A DNA stretch of 10,457 nt from an uncultured Ruminococcus sp. Lineage in GTDB: Bacteria; Bacillota; Clostridia; Oscillospirales; CAG-272. Below the pieces are notes generated by a model. The model was not told the origin of the DNA. It did no database searches and saw only the letters and a list, made by a program, of their open reading frames with translations. This document shows, piece by piece, positions 1 to 5,737 of the stretch (position 1 is its first letter; each line of letters begins with the position of its first letter). The DNA is taken from positions 1 to 10,457 of the forward strand of contig CACZOH010000252.1 of assembly GCA_902782785.1 (NCBI GenBank), in the 5' to 3' direction. Both the position numbers and the translations under genes were made by a program.

Positions 1-66
1 AACCGCCACGGTTTCAAAAATCAAAAACATTATAAGAGGAAAGAGATATTTTCGTATGTGTTTCAT
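1..66 (-). CDS. N-terminus of an unidentified membrane or secreted protein (cut by window edge)
   Basis: An open frame begins with ATG at 64-66 and runs off the left edge after 22 codons. The visible peptide starts MKHIRKYLFPLIMFLIF, a basic N-terminus followed by a hydrophobic stretch, as in a signal peptide or first transmembrane helix. A CGAGGA ribosome binding site lies 7 nt upstream of the ATG, which supports a real start. It follows ftsZ on the same strand, 81 nt downstream and just after a hairpin that looks like a terminator. It may therefore be a separate transcription unit or depend on read-through. I do not recognise the protein from 22 residues and assign no function. A chance open frame this short is possible, but the combination of RBS, ATG and basic-hydrophobic N-terminus makes a gene more likely. 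Confidence 0.55.
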   Translation of the reverse strand, partial: MKHIRKYLFPLIMFLIFETVAV

Positions 67-78
67 ATTGCAATCCTC

Positions 79-115
79 GATTATAAAGACTGCGACGGGA
101 ACGCGTCCCGCCGCA
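79..115 (-). terminator. Probable intrinsic terminator downstream of ftsZ
   Basis: On the minus strand a 10-bp stem (TGCGGCGGGA pairing with TCCCGTCGCA, one G-U pair) closes a 5-nt loop CGCGT and is followed by GTCTTTATAATC. The arms are at 106-115 and 91-100. On the plus strand the G-U becomes an A-C mismatch and no T run follows, so the element favours minus-strand transcripts, as expected for the end of the dcw operon. The U tract is short and interrupted, so termination may be partial. The U-tract side runs almost directly into the RBS of the next reading frame. Confidence 0.6.
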
Positions 116-123
116 CCTCTTAA

Positions 124-150
124 TTCTTAATTATAAATGATTCTTAATTA
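124..150. repeat. Two direct copies of TTCTTAATTA at the ftsZ stop codon
   Basis: The 10-mer ttcttaatta occurs at 124-133 and again at 141-150 on the plus strand, a 17-nt period. The second copy includes the ftsZ stop codon. It lies between ftsZ and the GC-rich hairpin. It could be simple AT-rich drift or the edge of a short dispersed repeat; the window holds no second copy of the whole block to decide. Confidence 0.5.
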
Positions 151-1341
151 CACGTTCCCCTGTCTGTCGGCGAGTATCTTCATTATCTGAGCGAACTCAT
201 CGTCGGATATTCCGTTATCGTCTTCTTCCTTCTTTACGGGTTTCGTTTCCGCTGCGGGCTCCGCCGGCGCAGTCACTGTCGTAACGGGCGTTACGACGGG
301 CTTCTGCTGCTGGATCGGCGTGACCGTCGGCTGCTCAGCCGCTTTCTTTATGACAGTCTGCGGTTTTACGGCACCCTTTATGGAACCTTCAAAGCCCGTG
401 GCGATGACGATTATCTTCATCTCGTCCTCGAGATCGTTATCAAAGTTCGCGCCCCAGATAACGTTCGCGTCGGCGTGCGTTTCGTTTGAGATCAGCGTTG
501 ACGCCGTTACAACGTCGTCGAGTCCTATATCGGGCGACGCGGTGACGTTTATGATTATGCCGCGCGCACCGGTGATCGACGTTTCAAGCAGCGGGCTCGA
601 TATAGCCGCTCTCGCCGCCATTTCCGCTTTGTCCTTGCCTTTTGCCGCGCCTACGCCCATATGAGCGAATCCCGCGTCCTTCATTATCGCGCTGATGTCC
701 GCAAAGTCGAGGTTGATTATACCCGTGCCGTTCACGAGCTCGACTATGCTCGATACGCCGCGGCGAAGCACGTCGTCGGCTATTTCAAAAGCGTTGGCAA
801 GCGTTATTCTCGTATCGGATACCTGTTTCAGTCTCTCGTTCGGGATTATGATAAGGGAGTCGACCGACGCGGCGAGCTTTTCTATGCCCGCTTCCGCCTG
901 CTCCATTCTTCTTCTGCCTTCAAACGAGAACGGCTTTGAAACGATACCGACCGTAAGTATTCCCATTTCCTTCGCTATCTTTGCGATGATGGGAGCCGCG
1001 CCGGTGCCCGTTCCGCCGCCCATACCGGCGGTGACAAATATCATATCCGCGCCTTCTATCGCCGCGGTAAGCTCTTCGATGTTTTCTTCGGCGGCTCTCG
1101 CGCCTATTTCGGGATTGGCGCCCGCGCCGTGACCCTTCGTCAGCTTTTCGCCTATCGGTATCTTAGTCTGAGCCGATGAGTTGAGAAGCACTACCTTATC
1201 GGTGTTGACCGCTATGAATTCAACGCCGACAATGTTTGACGCTATCATTCTGTTTACGGCGTTGTTTCCCGCGCCGCCTACGCCTATTACCTTGATTTTG
1301 ACCAGATCGTCAAGAGTGGGTTCCACTACTTCGTATGGCAT
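148..1341 (-). CDS. ftsZ: Cell division protein FtsZ
   Basis: FtsZ is the tubulin-like GTPase that polymerises into the cytoplasmic Z-ring and organises septal wall synthesis. The 397-residue product is in the normal range. The N-terminal nucleotide-binding region starts IKVIGVGGAGNNAVNRM (residues 16-32). The tubulin signature GGGTGTG is at 108-114, and the T7 synergy loop NLDFADI at 210-216 carries the acidic residues needed for GTP hydrolysis across the subunit interface. Residues from about 322 to 375 form a Pro/Thr/Val/Lys-rich linker. The C-terminus (ISDDEFAQIMKIL, 378-390) does not match the common D-IP-FLR peptide that binds FtsA, SepF or ZipA. The start is fixed by AGGAGG 7 nt upstream of ATG at 1339-1341; the stop is TAA. 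It is the last dcw gene, separated from ftsQ by a gap with its own likely promoter. No ftsA lies upstream. Confidence 0.98.
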   Translation of the reverse strand: MPYEVVEPTLDDLVKIKVIGVGGAGNNAVNRMIASNIVGVEFIAVNTDKVVLLNSSAQTKIPIGEKLTKGHGAGANPEIGARAAEENIEELTAAIEGADMIFVTAGMGGGTGTGAAPIIAKIAKEMGILTVGIVSKPFSFEGRRRMEQAEAGIEKLAASVDSLIIIPNERLKQVSDTRITLANAFEIADDVLRRGVSSIVELVNGTGIINLDFADISAIMKDAGFAHMGVGAAKGKDKAEMAARAAISSPLLETSITGARGIIINVTASPDIGLDDVVTASTLISNETHADANVIWGANFDNDLEDEMKIIVIATGFEGSIKGAVKPQTVIKKAAEQPTVTPIQQQKPVVTPVTTVTAPAEPAAETKPVKKEEDDNGISDDEFAQIMKILADRQGNV

Positions 1342-1348
1342 TTTATTT

Positions 1349-1354
1349 CCTCCT
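1349..1354 (-). promoter_or_regulatory. Strong ribosome binding site of ftsZ
   Basis: AGGAGG on the minus strand, seven bases before the ATG of ftsZ. It is the most consensus-like site among those checked here, consistent with the high FtsZ level cells need. Confidence 0.9.
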
Positions 1355-1392
1355 AAAACGGTTTTATATATAGATTTACATTTCCACCATAT

Positions 1393-1421
1393 ATAATAAT
1401 ATGTTTTTTATTATTTTGCAA
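1393..1421 (-). promoter_or_regulatory. Probable sigma-A promoter driving ftsZ
   Basis: On the minus strand TTGCAA (1416-1421, four of six bases matching the -35 consensus) is followed after exactly 17 nt by TATTAT (1393-1398, five of six bases matching the -10 consensus). Transcription would start near 1386, giving a leader of about 45 nt with the AGGAGG site close to its end. The flanks are very AT-rich. This is a sequence match only. In such AT-rich DNA other -10-like hexamers exist, for example TATATA immediately downstream. Confidence 0.6.
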
Positions 1422-1455
1422 TAGCTTTTTTGCAAATTTTCTTGTTTTTTTGCAT
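1416..1455. repeat. Three T-rich TTGCA(A/T) repeats in the ftsQ-ftsZ gap
   Basis: TTGCAA at 1416-1421, TTGCAA at 1430-1435 and TTGCAT at 1450-1455 are each preceded by a T run on the plus strand, with spacings of 14 and 20 nt. The first copy coincides with the proposed -35 element. TTGCAA is itself palindromic, so the copies could serve as protein-binding half sites. They could equally be AT-rich spacer sequence. No GC-rich terminator hairpin is visible between ftsQ and ftsZ. Confidence 0.4.
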
Positions 1456-1473
1456 TTTTTTTATAATTTTCAC

Positions 1474-2352
1474 TCAATTAAGGTCGTTTGTCTTCCGGAA
1501 AGAGCATTTTTCGATATCCGCCGCGTCTATTATACCCGATTCGTCCGCGGATAACGTCGAAATAAGCTTGTCCGCGAGGTTTAATTTCACCGTCGCTTTG
1601 TCCGCGTCGCCGAGAATGATGATAAATCTGTCGTCGTATCTCAGCTTGACGTTGAATTTCTCGCTCATATCGACGCGGTTTATGTGTGAAGCCGTCTTAT
1701 GTCCGTTTATCTCGGAAAGAAGCGTGCAGAGATAATTGTAATGCGTATCCTTTTTGAATTCAAGCGTCTTTCCCATCACCGCGCTTGACAGATCGCACGT
1801 CAACAGCTCCACGCATCCGGGCGGCGCCTTTGACGAATAATCTATGACCTTGAGTTTTTCCGTCAGCGTATAATAATCTCCGCCGGCTTTGAGATAGTAT
1901 TTCCCGACTCCGTCCGTGACAGTTATCGTGAGCTTGTCCGGCAGCTGTTTTTTTATGCTTATCTCCTCAAGCGAGGGGTATGCTTTTCTCAGTCTGCTCT
2001 CAAGCGCTGCCGTGCTTGTGAAGAACAGATTTGAGCTTTTTGACAGTCCGAGCGCGGAATAAAGCTCGGCATCCGTATATTTTTCCGAGCCGCTTATGCT
2101 CACGTTGTTTATTCTGAAAAAGACGAACACGGCGACTGTGACGAGCACAAGGACGACCGCGAAGATGATGCAGACCGCGAGCGTGCGTTTTATCGCGGTT
2201 TTTCGCGCCCGCGTCTCGCGGTAGCTCTCAAGCGCGCGCCTTGACTGCGTGTCGGACGATATGCCGACGCTCGTCTTCTCCGCGTCGTCGTTCTGCAGTC
2301 TTACTATCTTCCCGTTTTCAAACAGGAAATCGGAGCCTTTTCCGCCGTTCAT
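1474..2352 (-). CDS. ftsQ: Cell division protein FtsQ/DivIB
   Basis: FtsQ/DivIB is a bitopic membrane protein that links early and late divisome parts and helps control septal FtsW-PBP activity. The 292-residue product has a charged cytoplasmic N-terminal region of about 56 residues and one transmembrane helix near 57-79. An extracytoplasmic POTRA-type domain follows from about 82 to 147, beginning INNVSISGSEKYTDAEL and ending LPDKLTITVTD, the classic POTRA layout. A less conserved beta-rich domain completes the protein. The ATG overlaps the murG stop by 4 nt (ATGA), and GGAG lies 8 nt upstream, so it is probably translationally coupled to murG. The stop is TGA. Family assignment rests on topology, the POTRA signature and position between murG and ftsZ; overall sequence conservation in this family is low. 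Confidence 0.92.
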   Translation of the reverse strand: MNGGKGSDFLFENGKIVRLQNDDAEKTSVGISSDTQSRRALESYRETRARKTAIKRTLAVCIIFAVVLVLVTVAVFVFFRINNVSISGSEKYTDAELYSALGLSKSSNLFFTSTAALESRLRKAYPSLEEISIKKQLPDKLTITVTDGVGKYYLKAGGDYYTLTEKLKVIDYSSKAPPGCVELLTCDLSSAVMGKTLEFKKDTHYNYLCTLLSEINGHKTASHINRVDMSEKFNVKLRYDDRFIIILGDADKATVKLNLADKLISTLSADESGIIDAADIEKCSFRKTNDLN

Positions 2353-3461
2353 CCCTTTTTCTCCGTTATTTTCAGGAGAGCCTTATATATTCTCTCGTTT
2401 GCGTCGGGAATCGCGAATCCCGTTATGTTTTTGCACAATGTTTCGCGTAAGACCTTATCCGACAGAAGCTTTTCCGTCGCCTCGTACATACTTTCGGCGT
2501 TGAAATCCGCGTCCTTTATCAGAAGCGCCGCGTTTTTGTCTGCGAGCGCCCTGGCGTTTTTATACTGCTGATCGTCCGTAACGTTCGGCGACGGCACGAA
2601 TATCGCGGCGCGTCCCGCTTCCGCAAGCTCCGACGTCGTCATCGCGCCGGAACGGCAGATTATGACGTCAGCCGCCGCCTGTCTCAACGGCATATCGTAA
2701 ATGTAATCGAGAAGCTCCGTGTTCTCAAATTCCGCCGCTTCACCGTACGTCTGCTTCACTTCTTCGTAATTGTTCACGCCCGCGGCGTGTGTCAGAAGCA
2801 CGTCTTTTCTTTCCCGAAGATATTTTTTTGCAAACTCCGCGGCGGCGCGGTTGATCGTGTCCGCGCCGAGAGAGCCGCCGTAAACGAGAACGCTGTACCT
2901 CTGCTTTATGCCGAGCGCTTCTCTCGCCTGCTCTCTGTCATATTTTTTATCGGAGCGTTTTCCGGGGTTTCCGACTTTTATTATTTTATTTCTGTATTTC
3001 GGCTTTATATGCTCCGACGCGGCGTCGAAGTTAGTGAATATGACGTCGACGAACGGAGAAAGCATCCGTACCGCCAGGCCCGGGACCGCGTTTGACTCGT
3101 GTACCGCCGTAGGTATCCCGAGAGCCGCCGCGGCGCGGCAAAGCGGATAACAGACGTAGCCTCCCGTGCCGACCACAAGGTCCGGCCGCTCCTTTTTCAG
3201 CAGCTTTTTTGCGCGGGATACGCTTGTTACGGTAAGATAAGCCGTTTTTATGTTTGAGAACGACAGACTTCTTTTCAAGCCCTGTATCTCTATATGCTCA
3301 AGCGGATAGCCGGCGCGCGGGACAAGGCGGTTTTCCATTCCCTTGCTTGTTCCGACGAATATTATCTCCGCGTCGGGCTGATTGTCTTTTATGGTATCGG
3401 CTATGGCTATGGCGGGATATATGTGTCCGCCCGTGCCGCCTCCGGTCATCATTACTTTCAT
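2349..3461 (-). CDS. murG: UDP-GlcNAc:undecaprenyl-PP-MurNAc-pentapeptide GlcNAc transferase MurG
   Basis: MurG is the GT-B glycosyltransferase at the inner face of the membrane that adds GlcNAc from UDP-GlcNAc to lipid I, giving lipid II. The 370-residue product has the N-terminal glycine-rich loop GGGTGGHIYPA (7-17) and HESNAVPG (121-128; HEQNAVPG is usual). The second Rossmann loop is GGSLGA (195-200; GGSQGA is common). The UDP-GlcNAc site is CRSGAMTTSELAE (269-281), followed by P-P-TDDQQ-NA (290-303), with Q where many homologues have H. It starts 6 nt after the ftsW stop and overlaps ftsQ by 4 nt. The ATG at 3459-3461 has no well-placed Shine-Dalgarno: the nearest purine-rich GGGAGA is about 18 nt away, so initiation probably depends on coupling to ftsW. 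A second Met at codon 4 would lose part of the first beta strand. Confidence 0.96.
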   Translation of the reverse strand: MKVMMTGGGTGGHIYPAIAIADTIKDNQPDAEIIFVGTSKGMENRLVPRAGYPLEHIEIQGLKRSLSFSNIKTAYLTVTSVSRAKKLLKKERPDLVVGTGGYVCYPLCRAAAALGIPTAVHESNAVPGLAVRMLSPFVDVIFTNFDAASEHIKPKYRNKIIKVGNPGKRSDKKYDREQAREALGIKQRYSVLVYGGSLGADTINRAAAEFAKKYLRERKDVLLTHAAGVNNYEEVKQTYGEAAEFENTELLDYIYDMPLRQAAADVIICRSGAMTTSELAEAGRAAIFVPSPNVTDDQQYKNARALADKNAALLIKDADFNAESMYEATEKLLSDKVLRETLCKNITGFAIPDANERIYKALLKITEKKG

Positions 3462-3467
3462 TTTGAT

Positions 3468-4730
3468 TTATATTTTTTTCTCCCGGGAAAATTTTGATAT
3501 GCCGAGCAGTATCCCGCATTCCGCCATCAGGATTATGAGCGCCGTTCCGCCGTAGCTTATGAACGGCATGGCGATGCCGGTAGGCGGGAAAAGTCCCGTA
3601 ACGACGAATATGTTGAGAAGCGCCTGAACGCCTATTTTACATGTTATGCCCGCCGCAAGAAGTCTTGAGAAGCAGTCCGGCGCTTTTGCGGCGATCATAA
3701 AGCCGCGCCATACAAAAAGGCCGAAAACTATCATAAGACCGACGGCGCCTATGAATCCGAATTCCTCGCAGACTATGGCGAAAATATAGTCGTTCTGCGG
3801 TTCGGGCAGGTAAAGATGCTTTAATGTCGAATTAGTGAAGCCGACGCCGAACAGACCGCCCGAGCCTATTGCGTTGAAGCCCTGTATGACCTGCCAGCCG
3901 TCGCCGAGCGGATCGGAATAAGGATTGAGCCACGTATTGAGTCTGTCGCTTGTGTAATCCGTAAAAATTGCAATGAACGCCACGCCGGCGCCGCCCGCAC
4001 CGAGCACGCCTATAAGCCACGGAAGCGAAACGCGCCCCCAGAGCATTACTATCCAGCCTATGAGAAACAGTATTATGGTACCCGACAAATGACGTTCAAG
4101 CAATGTGACCGCGCAGACCGTGCCGACTATGAGAAACGGTATGAACACCTCGCGGATAAATACGGGAAACCACTCTTTGAACTTTCTTTTGAAAAAGCTT
4201 TTGTTTTTTGTCGCTATCGTTCTGTCGTCAAAATCGCGGTACGCGTCAACGTAACGGCTGATATACCACGCAAGCATCATAACGAGCGCCAGCTTCATTA
4301 TATCCGTCGGCTGAAATCTGAAAATGCCGAGGTCTATCCAGCGCTTTGCGCCGTTCACGCTCGTTCCTATCACGGGAACGGACGCGAGGAGCAGAAACGA
4401 TACCGCAAAGAACGCGGGAGCGCCGAATTTCATATAGATCTTATAGTCAACGGACGCAAAGACGAACAGTAAGACCGCGCCGATGCCCGTGAATATAAGC
4501 TGTCTCTGCACGTAATAATAGCTGTTGCCGTAATCGTTTTCCGCCCACGGATAGCTGGCGGAATAGACCATGGCAAGCCCGAAACCGACGAGTATGAGGA
4601 TGATGACGAGCAGAGGTATGTCCGGCATACCTCTTACTCTGAATATGTTTTTCTCCTTTATCTGTCTTCCCGGAGCCGTTACGGCGCCGCTTTCGGCGAC
4701 AGACTGTATTTCGGTGTTGTCCGAAGCCAT
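3468..4730 (-). CDS. ftsW: SEDS peptidoglycan glycosyltransferase FtsW (SpoVE-like)
   Basis: FtsW polymerises lipid II into glycan strands at the septum, working with the cognate class B PBP. The 420-residue product has a 34-residue cytoplasmic head and then about ten transmembrane segments. SEDS marks are GAKRWIDLG (127-135), FQPTDIMK (139-146), NAIGSGGLFGVGF (286-298) and LPEPQNDYIFAI (308-319), with D314 aligning with the catalytic aspartate. FISYGGT (380-386) closes the family pattern. QPTD replaces the usual QPSE. The start is set at 4728-4730: it overlaps the mraY stop by one base (TAATG) and has AGAGGA 8 nt upstream. A longer frame up to 4826 would add 32 residues deep inside mraY without family similarity. 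Sequence alone does not separate a vegetative FtsW from sporulation SpoVE; place in the dcw operon favours FtsW. murD, often found just before it, is absent. Confidence 0.95.
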   Translation of the reverse strand: MASDNTEIQSVAESGAVTAPGRQIKEKNIFRVRGMPDIPLLVIILILVGFGLAMVYSASYPWAENDYGNSYYYVQRQLIFTGIGAVLLFVFASVDYKIYMKFGAPAFFAVSFLLLASVPVIGTSVNGAKRWIDLGIFRFQPTDIMKLALVMMLAWYISRYVDAYRDFDDRTIATKNKSFFKRKFKEWFPVFIREVFIPFLIVGTVCAVTLLERHLSGTIILFLIGWIVMLWGRVSLPWLIGVLGAGGAGVAFIAIFTDYTSDRLNTWLNPYSDPLGDGWQVIQGFNAIGSGGLFGVGFTNSTLKHLYLPEPQNDYIFAIVCEEFGFIGAVGLMIVFGLFVWRGFMIAAKAPDCFSRLLAAGITCKIGVQALLNIFVVTGLFPPTGIAMPFISYGGTALIILMAECGILLGISKFSREKKI

Positions 4731-4745
4731 TACATTATTCCTCTT
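4728..4745 (-). promoter_or_regulatory. TAATG junction and RBS that fix the ftsW start
   Basis: On the minus strand AAGAGGAA (4738-4745) lies 7 nt before the ATG at 4728-4730, and the last A of the mraY TAA is the A of this ATG. The RBS sits within the last mraY codons. This arrangement supports stop-start translational coupling and rules in favour of the 420-residue FtsW over the 32-residue longer version. Confidence 0.85.
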
Positions 4746-5737
4746 AACGCGAAATATGATACGATGCACATGACCGCCGTGACTATGCTGAAGACGGTCA
4801 CTATTTTTATTTCCGACCAGCCGCACATCTCAAAATGATGATGTATCGGCGCCATTTTGAATATGCGTTTTTTCGTCAGCTTGAACGACGCGACCTGAAG
4901 TATGACCGACGCCGTTTCTATGATGAATATGAGTCCGAAAAGGATGACCGTGAGCGGAGAGTTGAGCATGAACGCTCCGCCGATGATAAGGCCGCCCAGA
5001 AACAGCGAGCCCGTGTCTCCCATGAATATTTTTGCGGGGTAGAAGTTATATATGAGAAATCCTCCGCACACACCGGTCAGCGCGCCGCCGAGAAGAGCCG
5101 TATCGTTTCCGCCGAGCTTTTCGGAAAAAGCGCAGACGGAAAAGAATACGCCGACAAGAAGCGAATTCGACGCGGCAAGCCCGTCTATACCGTCCGTAAG
5201 ATTCACAGCGTTGACGACGCCCGTCAGAAGCAGGACCGCTATGATATAGTAAAAAAATCCGAGATCGACGAAGATCTGAGTGAAAGGTATATGAAGCGTG
5301 GTGTCCATATTCCCCGTCAGACGCATACCGACGACGAAAAGGACGGCGCAGACGAACTGCAAACCGTATTTCTGCCACGCCTTGAGTCCCTCGTTCTGTT
5401 TTTTGAGAAGCTTTACTCTGTCGTCTATTATACCGGTAAGACCGTTCAGAAGCGCGTAACCGACAACGAGCGCGAGACGTGAGGTGACGGAACGGAAGCT
5501 CTCGTTTACAAGACCCGCCGCAAGCGCGATAACGACGAGAACGCAGAGCGATATGATCATCGCAATGCCGCCCATCGTCGGCGTTCCCTCCTTGCCCTTA
5601 TGCCATCTCGGACCTATTTCAAGTATTTTCTGTCCCATTTTGAGGCTTTTGAGCTTGGGTATCAGAAACCTCGTCAGAAGCATACAGCATATAAAAGACA
5701 AAGCAAAGGCAGATATAAGAACCACCGCTTTTATCAT
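4730..5737 (-). CDS. mraY: Phospho-N-acetylmuramoyl-pentapeptide transferase MraY
   Basis: MraY transfers phospho-MurNAc-pentapeptide from the UDP precursor to undecaprenyl phosphate, making lipid I and UMP. It is a polytopic inner membrane enzyme with about ten helices. The 335-residue product shows the family motifs in order: GTPTMGG (51-57), the first aspartate pair IDDR (104-107), NAVNLTDGIDGLA (176-188), FYPAKIFMGDTGSLFLGG (232-249) with the Mg-binding Asp, and the cytoplasmic HHHFE (299-303). All expected catalytic acidic residues are visible. It starts at ATG 5735-5737, overlapping the murF stop by 4 nt (ATGA), with AGAGGA upstream. It ends in TAA, which shares one base with the ftsW start. 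It lies between murF and ftsW, so its substrate maker and the user of the pathway product are adjacent. Confidence 0.98.
   Translation of the reverse strand: MIKAVVLISAFALSFICCMLLTRFLIPKLKSLKMGQKILEIGPRWHKGKEGTPTMGGIAMIISLCVLVVIALAAGLVNESFRSVTSRLALVVGYALLNGLTGIIDDRVKLLKKQNEGLKAWQKYGLQFVCAVLFVVGMRLTGNMDTTLHIPFTQIFVDLGFFYYIIAVLLLTGVVNAVNLTDGIDGLAASNSLLVGVFFSVCAFSEKLGGNDTALLGGALTGVCGGFLIYNFYPAKIFMGDTGSLFLGGLIIGGAFMLNSPLTVILFGLIFIIETASVILQVASFKLTKKRIFKMAPIHHHFEMCGWSEIKIVTVFSIVTAVMCIVSYFALRGIM

Noticed and set aside
80..85. Perfect TATAAT on the minus strand as a promoter for the partial gene at 1-66
   Set aside because: No -35-like hexamer lies 16-18 nt upstream, the hexamer is part of the terminator U-tract side, and the expected start site would fall at or inside the RBS.
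661..1132. Plus-strand open frames opposite ftsZ
   Set aside because: Antisense to conserved FtsZ motifs including the GTP-binding signature, with no independent support.
4731..4826. A longer FtsW with 32 extra N-terminal residues
   Set aside because: The extension lies wholly inside the mraY C-terminus, is His/Arg/Asn-rich and unlike FtsW, while the ATG at 4730 has an AGAGGA site and a TAATG junction.
4835..5482. A 215-residue plus-strand open frame opposite mraY
   Set aside because: It is the antisense of a strongly supported mraY, has a highly charged, low-complexity composition typical of reverse-frame translation of a membrane protein, and shows no domain-like pattern.
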